A program made the position numbers and the translations under genes. From Bremerella cremea (GTDB lineage Bacteria > Planctomycetota > Planctomycetia > Pirellulales > Pirellulaceae), in the NCBI RefSeq assembly GCF_003335505.1, contig NZ_QPEX01000045.1, positions 372,001-436,000 on the forward strand: 64,000 bases of DNA. Reading direction: 5' to 3'. Under the pieces are notes generated by a model. The model had not been told where the DNA came from and ran no database searches. It saw only the letters and a program-made list of their open reading frames with translations. Numbering within the stretch: the stretch's first letter is position 1; each line of letters starts with the position of its first letter. Positions 53,370 to 62,730 of this stretch are shown here, in pieces.

Positions 53370-53603
53370 TTAGCGCCGCGAATTACGAGCCAGATACGAC
53401 GCCATTTCTCGAACTTCGACTTGCTCTGGGGCTTCCCCCATGCGTTGCCAAATTACGTTGGCATCGATCCAATCCAAGTCAAGCTCGCTATTGTTCGCCG
53501 CTTGGCAAATCGCTTCTAAGGCGCGTTGCTCTTCTCCTTCGCGAAATGCCCAGACATACGTCTGACCATTTTTTTCATAAACCACAGCATTCATCGTTAC
53601 CAT
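53370..53603 (-). CDS. Small protein of unknown function
   Basis: This 77-residue protein has no membrane segment. A strong Shine-Dalgarno (GGAGG, seven bases before the ATG) supports the start, and the Trp-containing sequence (YVWAFREGEEQRALEAICQAA ... LDWIDANVIWQRMG) has the look of a folded alpha/beta protein. No family is recognised. It ends about 170 bases before the MBL gene on the same strand. Confidence 0.75.
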   Translation of the reverse strand: MVTMNAVVYEKNGQTYVWAFREGEEQRALEAICQAANNSELDLDWIDANVIWQRMGEAPEQVEVREMASYLARNSRR

Positions 53604-53898
53604 AGGTCGCCCTCCCTCGCGTCCTGCCTCTTGGCCTCTGTTCCAGCAGCAAGATCACGTTTAATAAAAGTTGTTGAACGATGCCTCGGTGAACCACTCT
53701 GACGAGAAGTTTCGTCTACGAGTTCCGTTAATTCCCTGTCAAAGAATACTCACTGAAAGCACCCGATCCAATTCCAAAATTCTTGTGGGTTTCCGAACGC
53801 AAGACTTTAGACGCAACAAGAACAACTCTCGCTACGTTCTCGCACCGAAAACGGAAACGAATAACGTCCTAACAATCAATGTTGAATCGACGTTTACA

Positions 53899-54786
53899 TC
53901 ACGCAGAGTTAGCGTCGCGTGCTTGTGTGTACTGACACAAAGCACTCTCTAAGAAGTCGAGCAAGTCCGATGCCGTCAAACCTGGCTGCGAAGTTTCCTG
54001 CACCGCAAGATCGGCAGCTAAACCGTGCAGATAGACCGCAAGAACCGCCGCATCGTAGACACTTAATCGTTGAGCAAGCATGGCGGTGGTTAAGCCAGTT
54101 AGAACATCCCCAGAGCCACCTGTTGCGAGCCCTGGATTACCCGTAGGGTTTTTCCACTGGCGTGTTCCATCGGTGACAAGTGTCTGCGATCCCTTAAGCA
54201 CCAAGACACATTTCCGTTTGTCCGCAAACTCGATGGCAGATGCGGTTGCTTCTTCCATGGTCAGCTGCGGCTTGCCGACAAGCCTTCGAAACTCGCCCAA
54301 ATGGGGTGTTAAGACACGTGGAGCAGCGAACGGTTCCGTTTTTTCAGCTCGTTGAGCAACTAGATTCAACCCGTCCGCATCGATCACCATCGGCCCAGAA
54401 AAACGATCGACTAAATCATTCACCAGAAAAAACAGCCCGCGTGATTGCCCCAGCCCAGGCCCAATGGCCACGCAATCGGCATGCTCAAGTTTCTCTGATA
54501 TTTTTGATTTCGCATGAAAAGGTAAGTGACCGGAACGGTCTGTTGGCAAGGGCCAGGTCATGTAGGCCGCATCAAATGTAGCGACCGTATCGAGAATGGC
54601 GTCGGGCACGGCCACTGTTACCAACCCTGCGCCCCCTTTCAGACAAGCACGTGCTGAAAGACTAATCGAGCCAGCCATGCCCACCGAGCCACCAATCAAC
54701 AACGCCCGACCAAACGTTCCTTTGTGAGAATGTTGATCGCGTCGCGGCAGAATGGGGAGTCCAGCAGGTAGCGAAATGGATGACAT
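53899..54786 (-). CDS. nnrD: ADP-dependent NAD(P)H-hydrate dehydratase
   Basis: NnrD repairs damaged hydrated NAD(P)H. The 295-residue ribokinase-like protein has GRALLIGGSVGMAGSISLSARACLKGGAGLVTV near its start, IGPGLGQSRG, TPHLGEFRRL, VLKGSQTLV and the nucleotide-binding GNPGLATGGSGDVLTG. Here the NnrE epimerase half is missing, so it is the single-domain form; NnrE may be encoded elsewhere. It starts 28 bases after larB and the two probably form an operon. The start was chosen by family length. Confidence 0.9.
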   Translation of the reverse strand: MSSISLPAGLPILPRRDQHSHKGTFGRALLIGGSVGMAGSISLSARACLKGGAGLVTVAVPDAILDTVATFDAAYMTWPLPTDRSGHLPFHAKSKISEKLEHADCVAIGPGLGQSRGLFFLVNDLVDRFSGPMVIDADGLNLVAQRAEKTEPFAAPRVLTPHLGEFRRLVGKPQLTMEEATASAIEFADKRKCVLVLKGSQTLVTDGTRQWKNPTGNPGLATGGSGDVLTGLTTAMLAQRLSVYDAAVLAVYLHGLAADLAVQETSQPGLTASDLLDFLESALCQYTQARDANSA

Positions 54787-54814
54787 CAGAGTCCTTCCTG
54801 GTTGAAGCAACAAA

Positions 54815-55618
54815 TTACTTGGTCGCTTGTCGGACACGTCGTGAAATCAAACCTGCCAGATAAGCGCCTTTGAAGCCAGCATCGATGTTCACCACGGTGA
54901 CATTCGACGCACAACTGTTCAACATTCCCAACAGTGCGGCAACCCCCTGAAAGCTTGCTCCGTAGCCTACACTGGTCGGCACAGCAATCACTGGACAAGC
55001 CAAGTAACCACCGACCACACTTGGCAGTGCACCTTCCATGCCAGCCACAACAATCACCACGTCCGCGCCTTTCAGCTTGCCTGCTTGCTCGGTAAAGCGA
55101 TGCGGACCAGCCACGCCGACATCTTGAATGAAGACCGGTTCGATTCCCATCCAGCGTAACGTCTCGCGGGCCTCTTCTGCGATAGGCAAATCGCTGGTGC
55201 CGGCCGTAACCAAACCGACATTTCCCCACGTTTGCAATTTGTTGGGCATGCGAAAGGTACGACCAAGCGGGTGATAGGTTCCCTCAGGTAGGGCGGCTTG
55301 CAAAGCGGCACCTTTTTCGGCATCGATTCGCGTAGCCAGCGACCCATCGCCATGCTCGCGCTGCTTCTCGAATATTTGCACAATGCTGTCCGCAGACTTC
55401 CCTTCGCCGTAAACCACTTCAGGAAAACCACAGCGTTCGGCGCGTTCGATATCGAGCGTGGTATCGTCGAGAATCGCGCTGGCAGGCTTCGCGGCTCGCG
55501 ACTCTTTCGCCGGGGCTGCTTGGGCCTGAAGAACTTGCGCGCAAAAATCAGCCAAAGGAACTTTTCCGGCACGGTACGACTTGGCAAGGCGTTCGAGTTC
55601 GTGTCGTTTCATGGTCAT
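54815..55618 (-). CDS. larB: Nickel-pincer cofactor biosynthesis protein LarB
   Basis: LarB carboxylates nicotinic acid adenine dinucleotide to start biosynthesis of the nickel-pincer nucleotide used by lactate racemase. The 267-residue protein has a helical N-terminus (LERLAKSYRAGKVPLADF), AERCGFPEVVYGEGKS and a C-terminal PurE-like domain with GTSDLPIAEEARETLRWMG, VVIVVAGMEGALPSVVGGY and VPTSVGYGASFQGVAALLGMLNSCASN. larC and larE are not in the window. The second codon region also allows a start two residues later (MKRHELE). Confidence 0.93.
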   Translation of the reverse strand: MTMKRHELERLAKSYRAGKVPLADFCAQVLQAQAAPAKESRAAKPASAILDDTTLDIERAERCGFPEVVYGEGKSADSIVQIFEKQREHGDGSLATRIDAEKGAALQAALPEGTYHPLGRTFRMPNKLQTWGNVGLVTAGTSDLPIAEEARETLRWMGIEPVFIQDVGVAGPHRFTEQAGKLKGADVVIVVAGMEGALPSVVGGYLACPVIAVPTSVGYGASFQGVAALLGMLNSCASNVTVVNIDAGFKGAYLAGLISRRVRQATK

Positions 55619-55819
55619 AGCAGCGTTTATCTATCGATGATTGTTGACGGGAAAACGGTTCATTATACGAAACCAACCGAGCTTGGGACCGGGCATGATT
55701 TCTTTTCAAAAAAAGGAGCGGTATTGGGGACTTTTTGTGGTTTAATAAATAGAAGAGATCGCACGATCTCCCCCACCTCTCATTCCTACCCACCTGCTCT
55801 GCCATAAGGAATTGCCCCC

Positions 55820-57130
55820 ATGAATGTTCCGCAGAACACGTCGCGCCGTAGCTTCTTGAAAACGGCCGGCACCGCAGCCGCAATTGCTTCCGCTGCTCAA
55901 TACCTTCCCGGCCAAGCACTGGCCGCCGAGGGGAAGACTTCCCCTAACGACAAAATTAATCTCGGTGTCATCGGATTCGGCAACCGCTGTAAGTACGTCA
56001 TGGGAGGCACACTGCCTCACGAGGATGTTCGCTGTATTGCCATTGCCGACGTCTGGGACAAGCACCGTGAAGCCGGCAAAGCCATCGTCGACAAGCACTA
56101 CGGCAACCACGATTGCGAAACCATGCGTGACTTTCGCGAGTTGCTCGCCCGAGACGACATCGATGCCGTGCTCATCGCGACCGGCGATCGCTGGCACGCG
56201 GCGGCTTCGATTCTTGCTGCGAAAGCGGGCAAAGATGTCTATAGCGAGAAACCTTGTGGCATCACGATTGAAGATTGCCAAAACCTGGCCGATACCATCA
56301 CCCAAGAGAAACGTGTATTCCAGGCCGGCACGCAGCGTCGCAGTGTGCCGAATTTCAAAAAGGCGGTCGAACTAGCCCACTCTGGCAAGCTCGGCGAACT
56401 GCAAACGATGCATGCTTCGGTCTATCGCCCGGTGCTCGACAATAGTTGGCTACCAGCCCAGACGCAGCCAGCTCAAGAGGAAATCGATTGGAATCTCTGG
56501 CTCGGCCCCGCTGCTTGGCGACCATTCAACTTGGCTTACGTCCAAGGCAAATGGCGTGGCCAATGGGATTTCGATTCAGGGGCACGCCTGCTGGATTGGG
56601 GCGCTCATACGGTCGATCTCTGCCAATGGGCCAACCAAGCTGATGGGACCATGCCGGTCGAGTTCCAACCCACTGAAAACGGCATCTACTGCCGGTACGA
56701 AAACGGCGTGAAACTAGTCATCGATTTCCTGGAAGATCCGTTTGGCAATCGCGATCCACATTACATCACACGCTTGGGGACTTGCCCGGTTCGGTTCATC
56801 GGAACTGAAGGGTGGGTCGAAACCGGGGACAATGGCGAAATCGTTTGCTCCTCCCCTGCCCTGCAAAAAGAGATTACCGAAGACACCTCGCGTGTGCGCG
56901 GGCTCGATGTCGCTTCGCACTCGCGTAACTTCCTCGATTGCATCCGTTCGCGCGAGCTAACGGCAGCCAATCAAAACGTGATGCGTAAGTCACACATCGC
57001 TTGTCACGCGGCGGCGTTGGCTTGGATCTTCCAGCGAAAGCTAACCATCGATCCGCAAACCGAGACCTTCGTTAACGATCCCGACGCGAACGGCTTGATC
57101 TCGCGCGCCGATCGCGTCTGGAATGTCTAA
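55820..57130 (+). CDS. Tat-exported Gfo/Idh/MocA-family oxidoreductase
   Basis: This 436-residue protein has a twin-arginine signal (SRRSFLKTAGTAAAIASAA, about 8-26) and a NAD-binding domain (INLGVIGFGNRCKYVMGG). YSEKPCGITIEDCQNLAD carries the conserved EKP motif of the family, and a C-terminal domain follows with WGAHTVDLCQWA. Such exported oxidoreductases are abundant in planctomycetes and are assumed to act on sugars or sugar alcohols. The substrate is not identifiable. It is divergent from larB and convergent with the next gene. Confidence 0.93.
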   Translation: MNVPQNTSRRSFLKTAGTAAAIASAAQYLPGQALAAEGKTSPNDKINLGVIGFGNRCKYVMGGTLPHEDVRCIAIADVWDKHREAGKAIVDKHYGNHDCETMRDFRELLARDDIDAVLIATGDRWHAAASILAAKAGKDVYSEKPCGITIEDCQNLADTITQEKRVFQAGTQRRSVPNFKKAVELAHSGKLGELQTMHASVYRPVLDNSWLPAQTQPAQEEIDWNLWLGPAAWRPFNLAYVQGKWRGQWDFDSGARLLDWGAHTVDLCQWANQADGTMPVEFQPTENGIYCRYENGVKLVIDFLEDPFGNRDPHYITRLGTCPVRFIGTEGWVETGDNGEIVCSSPALQKEITEDTSRVRGLDVASHSRNFLDCIRSRELTAANQNVMRKSHIACHAAALAWIFQRKLTIDPQTETFVNDPDANGLISRADRVWNV

Positions 57131-57146
57131 CCAACGATTCTAAGAA

Positions 57147-58352
57147 CTAGGAAGAGGAAGACACCTTATTGCTGGTGTCTTCCTCTTTGTATTCTGAGTT
57201 CAGCTCGGCGATTTCCCAACTGAGCCGTCCTAGCCAGATGGCATAGACAAAGAAATATCCCACCACGATCACGCCGCCAGGCAACGCGATGTACGCCAGG
57301 CGTTCGATTCCGGCCATCGCGTAGAGACCGTATCCCAGCAAGCAGCACACCGCCAGCAAGCCCAACGTTGCGGCATAAAACAGCAGCCACTTCACAGGGA
57401 TTTGAAAAAGCGAAGCCATGATCGTGTTGCTCCACGGCGCAAAGATATTTCCTTGGTCAAGCATTGCCAAGTAAACCACGGGAAACGCTACGCCAGGCAG
57501 CAGCAGAAATGGCCAGGCCATCGACTTATCAATGGTCACCATAATTCCGAATGGGACCATGGTTAGCGACATCGCCACGATCAAAAACAACGCTTCCATC
57601 ACACGATCAAAAATGCCCAGTTCAGGCCACTCCCATTCGTCCATGCCGGAGGAAACCGTCATCACGAGGAACAGAAAGAAGCTGCCCAGAAACGCTACTG
57701 TTCCAGTCCCGATAACCACGGCAAACACGGTACACATGAACGTCGTCAGAAAGGTAACAATGTTTTGCGTGGGGAGCGAACCGTTGTAGATTGCGGTAAC
57801 GGTGAAATAAAGGGACAGTGCCGCAAAGATCGACAGGAACACCCACCGCATCAACAAGCCCACATCGCTAAACAACATCGCATCGCGGGCAAGCTCCTTG
57901 GGTGTGAAGTTAAGCGGAAAGTCGACCAACTCGGCCCGCGGTTGATAGTCTTCCGGCGTAAGGCTCTCGCGTGGCTTCTTCTCGCCGTCCTCATCTTCAA
58001 TTTGGTAATCGCGAGGACGCCGTTCTTCGAAGGCACCTTGCGTTTTCTTGTTCAGGTCTTTGCGTTCAGCCTGTTCTTTGATTTCCCGTTCGGCCTGGGA
58101 CATGATGTTTTGGCCCATTTTCTTCCGGGCGTCGTCCTGGTCGTGGCTAACATCTTTTAGGCCGTATTCATCTTCCAGCAGAATCTCCTCAGGGATCTCA
58201 AGTTTGATTTCCGCCTTCTTGATCTCAAAGACATGTCCGCAATCGGGGCATTCGGTGTTTCGACCAACATCGGCGGTAAGCACCGACATCCGAGTGGCAC
58301 ACACAGGACAAGTCACAACATGCGTTCGCTGCGGATTCGCTGACTCAGTCAC
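57147..58352 (-). CDS. Multi-pass membrane protein with N-terminal zinc ribbon
   Basis: This 401-residue protein (GTG start) begins VTESANPQRTHVVTCPVCATRMSV ... TECPDCGHVFEIKKAE, an MJ0042-like zinc finger. A long charged, probably coiled-coil region follows (about 55-150, with AEREIKEQAERKDLNKK), then seven or so hydrophobic segments (about 175-390). The GTG was chosen because it gives a short, Cys-rich start preceded by GGAAAG; an ATG 87 bases upstream is possible. Function unknown. The 3' end of the gene encodes a perfect 12-bp hairpin. Confidence 0.82.
   Translation of the reverse strand: MTESANPQRTHVVTCPVCATRMSVLTADVGRNTECPDCGHVFEIKKAEIKLEIPEEILLEDEYGLKDVSHDQDDARKKMGQNIMSQAEREIKEQAERKDLNKKTQGAFEERRPRDYQIEDEDGEKKPRESLTPEDYQPRAELVDFPLNFTPKELARDAMLFSDVGLLMRWVFLSIFAALSLYFTVTAIYNGSLPTQNIVTFLTTFMCTVFAVVIGTGTVAFLGSFFLFLVMTVSSGMDEWEWPELGIFDRVMEALFLIVAMSLTMVPFGIMVTIDKSMAWPFLLLPGVAFPVVYLAMLDQGNIFAPWSNTIMASLFQIPVKWLLFYAATLGLLAVCCLLGYGLYAMAGIERLAYIALPGGVIVVGYFFVYAIWLGRLSWEIAELNSEYKEEDTSNKVSSSS
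57154..57185. terminator. Perfect 12-bp hairpin overlapping a 3' coding end
   Basis: GAGGAAGACACC and GGTGTCTTCCTC pair perfectly around an 8-base loop, and TTTGTATT follows on the plus strand. It terminates the rightward oxidoreductase gene, whose stop is at 57130. On the minus strand it lies inside the last codons of the zinc-ribbon gene. Confidence 0.65.
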
Positions 58353-58521
58353 AAGGCAAACTTTCCGGTTGATAATCGCAGGAGAGGGTGAGAAGGAACT
58401 GCTAGTGTAATAAACGGATATTCCGGTTGCCGCACTCAATCTTGGACGTTTGGCAGCGAAAAGATCGTCTAAGCCGTTACATTTTTAATGATTGTCTTGT
58501 TTTAACGTCAAGCAACTAGCC

Positions 58522-58548
58522 AACTTAGCTAGAATTCTAAGCTAGGTT
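58522..58548. promoter_or_regulatory. Dyad-symmetric site upstream of ribF
   Basis: AACTTAGCT and AGCTAGGTT flank AGAATTCTA; the centre contains a perfect palindrome TAGAATTCTA. It lies about 100 bases before the ribF start in a divergent spacer and could be an operator. No matching regulator is known. Confidence 0.35.
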
Positions 58549-58649
58549 TGGTTGTCATCCGAGAACGAACAACGCAAAATACGAGGTTTTACGATAACGG
58601 CGAGGCCCGTAAGTTGGCCCGCTGTGTCTTCCTTGGGTAAAGGCATATC

Positions 58650-59600
58650 GTGCAGCTTTTTCGGGATTTGGAGCCCTTATCCTCTGAATATCGCCACGGT
58701 GCGTTGACGATTGGCAACTTCGACGGCGTGCACCTTGGTCACGCGCAGATCGTGCGCCAGGTTCGTCAGCGAGCCGACGAAGTCGGTGGCCCGGCGGTCG
58801 TCTTTACCTTCGATCCACATCCAGTGCGTTTGCTCCGCCCCGAGTTGGCCCCCCCTCCGCTGACTTGGACTCGTCGCAAAGTCGAGCTTTTAGGGGAACT
58901 GGGAATCGACGCGGTTATCGCCTATCCCACCACGCACGACCTTTTGGATCTTTCGCCGGAAGCGTTCTTTGAACAAATCATCGTACAAAAAATCGCCGCG
59001 AAAGCGATGATTGAAGGCCCGAACTTTAATTTCGGAAAAAACCGGGCCGGCGACACCACCACCCTGGCTAGTTTGTGCCAGCAACACGACATTCAGCTCG
59101 ATATCCTCACGCCGTTCACCCGCGAGGGAGAATCCGAGTTCGTTTCCAGCAGTCGTCTTCGCAAGCTAATTGCCGCTGGCGAAGTTCAAACAGCGCGCGA
59201 TATGCTCACTCAACCGTATCGCATCCGTGGCATGGTCACCCATGGCGCTGGCCGCGGTGCCTCGCTGGGCATTCCCACCGCCAATCTAGAAGCAATTGAT
59301 ACTCTGGTTCCTGACATTGGTGTCTACGCCGGCATGGCTTATCGCAACGGTCAAACGTACGCCGCTGCAATCAACATCGGGCCGAATCCCACCTTCGGCG
59401 AGAAAGCACGCAAGATCGAAGTCCATTTGATCGGCTTTCAAGGAACGCTCTACGGCGAACCGCTTGAGGTCTCGTTCCTCTCTCGCCTGCGCGATGTTAC
59501 GGCCTTTTCCGGTATCGACGCTTTGAAGCAACAATTGGCACTCGATATCGAAACCACCCAACAAATCTTTCAAGACTATCAAGCAAACTCCACCCCCTAG
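58650..59600 (+). CDS. ribF: Bifunctional riboflavin kinase/FAD synthetase
   Basis: RibF makes FMN and FAD from riboflavin. The 316-residue protein has an N-terminal nucleotidyltransferase domain with TIGNFDGVHLGHAQIV (about 22-37), VVFTFDPHPVRLL and FVSSSRLRKLIAAGEV. The C-terminal flavokinase domain shows VTHGAGRGASLGIPTANLE, GVYAGMAY and INIGPNPTFGEKARKIEVHL. It starts with GTG, preceded by a GGTAAAGG sequence. Length is normal. Translation of nrnA begins 29 bases later. Confidence 0.96.
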   Translation: MQLFRDLEPLSSEYRHGALTIGNFDGVHLGHAQIVRQVRQRADEVGGPAVVFTFDPHPVRLLRPELAPPPLTWTRRKVELLGELGIDAVIAYPTTHDLLDLSPEAFFEQIIVQKIAAKAMIEGPNFNFGKNRAGDTTTLASLCQQHDIQLDILTPFTREGESEFVSSSRLRKLIAAGEVQTARDMLTQPYRIRGMVTHGAGRGASLGIPTANLEAIDTLVPDIGVYAGMAYRNGQTYAAAINIGPNPTFGEKARKIEVHLIGFQGTLYGEPLEVSFLSRLRDVTAFSGIDALKQQLALDIETTQQIFQDYQANSTP

Positions 59601-59629
59601 TTTTGCCAACCGCCTAACGAGATCACTTC

Positions 59630-60619
59630 ATGAACATTGACTGGACAGCTTTTCGCCAAGCGATTGAAAGCCCCAAACGTTTCGTTCTTACCAGCCATGT
59701 TCGCCCCGATTGCGATGCCCTCGGCAGCGAATTAGGCATGGCCGCCCTCTTACGGCAGCTCGGTAAAGAAGTGGCGATCGTCAACGCCTCGGAAACCCCT
59801 CCCCACTTGGCGTTTATCGATCCAAAGAACGAGATCAAACAGCTGGGCCAAGATATCTCGGCGGAAGAAGTTGTGGCCCATTACGATGGTTTTTTGGTGG
59901 TCGATACCAGTGCTTGGGTTCAGCTGGGCGAGATGGCATCGGTCATGAAGCAGTTCCACGGCGCCAAGCTCGTTCTCGATCATCACGTCAGCCAGGACGA
60001 CCTGGGGGGCGAGATGTTTAAAGACCCGAAGTGCGAAGCAACCGGCCGCTTGGTGTACGAAGCGGCTAAAGCTTGGGATTTGAAAATTACCCCAGAGACA
60101 GCCTTCGTGTTATTTACCGCAATTGCCACCGACACCGGCTGGTTCCGCTTCCCTTCGGTTAGCGGCGGCACCTACCACGCAATTGGGGATTTGATTGAAG
60201 CAGGGGCGGTCCCCAGTGAAGTTTATGCGAAGTTGTTTGAAAAAGAACGGATCCAACGCGTCAATTTAAGGGGGCGGATACTGGCAAGTGCCAAAATTAT
60301 TCACAACGGTAAGCTGGCCTACAGCATGGCAACCAAGCAAGACTTTATAGATACAGGGGCATCCGCAGCCGATACCGAAGATGCCATCAACATGACCATG
60401 GCAGTCGCCGGAGTGGAAGCAGCGATCTTGTTTGTCGAGCTTCCCAATAACGAAGGGGTTAAAGCCAGTTTCCGCAGCCGCAGCCAACTGGATGTCGCCA
60501 ACCTGGCACAACAGTTTGGGGGAGGTGGTCACGTCGCTGCGGCGGGTGCGCTGCTAACTCAACCGCTGGACGAAGTCGTCCCGCTGTTGCTTGACGCGAC
60601 CGAAAAGGCCATGGGATAA
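59630..60619 (+). CDS. nrnA: DHH-family phosphoesterase, NrnA-like
   Basis: NrnA-type proteins degrade very short RNA oligonucleotides and dephosphorylate pAp. The 329-residue protein has the DHH motifs VRPDCDALGSELG, VVDTSAWVQLG, LVLDHHVSQDD and ATDTGWFRFPS, and the DHHA1 C-terminal domain with KASFRSRSQLDVANLAQQFGGGGHVAAAG. All metal ligands appear intact. It follows ribF by 29 bases; the pair is probably an operon. Confidence 0.93.
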   Translation: MNIDWTAFRQAIESPKRFVLTSHVRPDCDALGSELGMAALLRQLGKEVAIVNASETPPHLAFIDPKNEIKQLGQDISAEEVVAHYDGFLVVDTSAWVQLGEMASVMKQFHGAKLVLDHHVSQDDLGGEMFKDPKCEATGRLVYEAAKAWDLKITPETAFVLFTAIATDTGWFRFPSVSGGTYHAIGDLIEAGAVPSEVYAKLFEKERIQRVNLRGRILASAKIIHNGKLAYSMATKQDFIDTGASAADTEDAINMTMAVAGVEAAILFVELPNNEGVKASFRSRSQLDVANLAQQFGGGGHVAAAGALLTQPLDEVVPLLLDATEKAMG

Positions 60620-60807
60620 TTTATTGAGATGGATTACATTAAGCATGGAACGAAAACCTTCTGCCTCGGCCGCGCCAATCGTAGCCTGCGATCGGTCCCC
60701 CCTGGCCAGGCCAACCCTTTAAGGTAAGGAATCGACGTATCGCTTCTGCGAAAACGATTGTGTTCGATTTCGAATCGCGATATCCGAATCCCATTCTGGA
60801 AAGACTT

Positions 60808-61773
60808 ATGCACCTTCGCCTATTAATTGCCTTATTGCTTAGTCCCTGTCTGTTGAACCTGGCAGGTGCCCAAGAGATCGTTGATTTCCAACTCGACGTG
60901 CAGCCGATCCTAAAAGCACGCTGTCTAAGTTGCCACGGTCCCGACGAAGCCAAAAACGACTTTCGCGTTGACGACGCCGATTCGATGGCCGATTACATCG
61001 AAGCCGGCGATGTGGAATCAAGCTCGCTGTGGGCCGACTATCTGATTACCGATGACGAAGAGATGAAGATGCCTCCGGTCACTCCAGAAAATCCCACCGG
61101 CATGACGGCCGCCGAACTGGCAACCGTGAAGCTATGGATCGAAGAGGGAGCCAACTTCGACTGGCAGGCAGAAACGCCGGTCGACAATATCCCTGTGGAA
61201 GCCCCACCGGAAATGAGCACCGCTTATAAACTGTGGCTCTTCCAAGGCTTGTTCCACCCCGCCTCGACGCACTTCCCGATCGCCCTTTTGTCGATCTCGA
61301 TGGCTTTCCTACTGGTTTCGTTTTTTGCCGGTAAATCGTTTGAAACGGCCGCTTACTACTGCCTCTGCTGCGGTGCCTTGGCTGCCGTAGGCGCGTGCGT
61401 GATGGGCTGGGCTTATGCCACCGACGAAGGCTATGTCGGTTTGTCATTCGATTTGGCCAACAGCAATATCGCCCGTCACCGTTGGCTTGGCATTTTGGTC
61501 GCTATCGGAGCGTTGGTTTTGATTCCATTTGCTCGCACGACCGTTAAGTCGGAAGAAGGCAAAATGAAGTCAATCTGGTTAATCGGGGCCCTCGTGATTG
61601 GCTTGGGCGTTTCTATTGTCGGCTATCAAGGTGGAGAATTGACCTACGGCGAAGATCACTACGCCAAGGAATTCAATCGCCTGTTCGATCTCGACGAAAA
61701 ACCAACCGAAGAAAAAGCGGACGCCGATCCCGCCACGGCCGAGGAAGAAGCCCCAGCCGAAGACTCGGAATAG
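60808..61773 (+). CDS. Cytochrome c domain (planctomycete type) fused to DUF2231 membrane domain
   Basis: This 321-residue exported protein has a signal peptide (HLRLLIALLLSPCLLNLAGA) and a planctomycete-type cytochrome c domain (about 22-135; VQPILKARCLSCHGPDEAKND, with the haem motif CLSCH). A four-helix DUF2231 membrane domain follows (LFHPASTHFPIALLSISMAF, with its conserved HPASTHFP), and the protein ends in an acidic Ala/Glu tail. Only one CxxCH is present. It may pass electrons between periplasm and membrane. The ATG was chosen because it directly precedes the signal peptide. Confidence 0.88.
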   Translation: MHLRLLIALLLSPCLLNLAGAQEIVDFQLDVQPILKARCLSCHGPDEAKNDFRVDDADSMADYIEAGDVESSSLWADYLITDDEEMKMPPVTPENPTGMTAAELATVKLWIEEGANFDWQAETPVDNIPVEAPPEMSTAYKLWLFQGLFHPASTHFPIALLSISMAFLLVSFFAGKSFETAAYYCLCCGALAAVGACVMGWAYATDEGYVGLSFDLANSNIARHRWLGILVAIGALVLIPFARTTVKSEEGKMKSIWLIGALVIGLGVSIVGYQGGELTYGEDHYAKEFNRLFDLDEKPTEEKADADPATAEEEAPAEDSE

Positions 61774-61815
61774 GCCCTCGGTCTTCCTAATCCGAACAAC
61801 CCGCAAAACCTCAAG

Positions 61816-61846
61816 AGCGAGTCTTAGAACAAGGCTCGCTTTTTTC
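61816..61846 (+). terminator. Rho-independent terminator
   Basis: AGCGAGTCTT and AAGGCTCGCT form a 10-bp stem (one G-U) around AGAAC, followed by six Ts. It lies 43 bases after the cytochrome gene stop. Confidence 0.85.
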
Positions 61847-61957
61847 GTATCGACCCCGGCAATCTTTCTCTATTTACCCAAAACAATTCAATCCGCATCT
61901 CCTACGCAGCCGATAAGATGACAAACCCAGTTCTGATTCCCTGGAAAGTGCTAGCAG

Positions 61958-62683
61958 ATGTGGTGCCACAATTGTCAGACCCAAGTTGCCGGAGTTGCCT
62001 CTGAGAAGAAGCGTGCGGGCTTGGTCTGCGCGAAGTGCCAAACGCATATGAACCCAGAAGCGACGAAATCGCCGAAAAAAACGGCGTCTGCGTCTACTTC
62101 AGCACCACTGCCAGGCCTGCAATTAGATTCGCACCGCATGCAAGCCACCCTGAGCCGGATCGAACGTTTGGTTCAACGCTTTGGCGAACCGGATCTGTTC
62201 GAGGAAGAGCAACCCATTGGCACCGCGAGTTCCTCTGTATCTTCCTCTGCCCGCGAGAATTTGGCAGAACCGATCACCCCTGTCACAAGCTTTCCCTGGC
62301 TGGCTACGTTAAGCCTTGCCGCTGGTGTCATGCTTCTGGTCTGTGGCTGTTTCTTAATCGTCTGGAGCGTCATTGCTCGGCGGCCGGACTTGTTCAGCAT
62401 TGGATTTCCGATCTCGGTTATCTCGCTGGCGTGCATGGCCCTGGCCGCATGTTTGTTTTTTCAAGACGCTTCCGGCAAACAAGCCGAAACGCAAAAGTGG
62501 CTGGCCGATGTTCAAAACCAATTAGGCGGCATCCGCCAGATTGCCGCCGACAGCCGGCATCCGCTCGGTTCGATCCCCGAACTACCAACGTCGGCCTCTT
62601 CCCCGGCGAACAACTCACTCGCTCAATCAGAAGAGCGGCTGAAAGAGATTCGACGTCGTCTAAACGAATCACGTTCTCGCTAG
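61958..62683 (+). CDS. Zinc-ribbon protein with two membrane helices
   Basis: This 241-residue protein opens with CxxC pairs (MWCHNCQTQV ... LVCAKCQTHM), a zinc ribbon. Two membrane segments follow (about 110-133 and 146-168; LSLAAGVMLLVCGCFLIVWS and SVISLACMALAACLFF), and the protein ends in a charged helical tail (AQSEERLKEIRRRLNES). The function is unknown; it belongs with the other ribbon-plus-helix proteins in this window. It is convergent with the next gene. Confidence 0.8.
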   Translation: MWCHNCQTQVAGVASEKKRAGLVCAKCQTHMNPEATKSPKKTASASTSAPLPGLQLDSHRMQATLSRIERLVQRFGEPDLFEEEQPIGTASSSVSSSARENLAEPITPVTSFPWLATLSLAAGVMLLVCGCFLIVWSVIARRPDLFSIGFPISVISLACMALAACLFFQDASGKQAETQKWLADVQNQLGGIRQIAADSRHPLGSIPELPTSASSPANNSLAQSEERLKEIRRRLNESRSR

Positions 62684-62730
62684 TTTTCTGGAGAGTCGTT
62701 GTCTCGTTTTCGCCTTCGGGTGACGACGGT

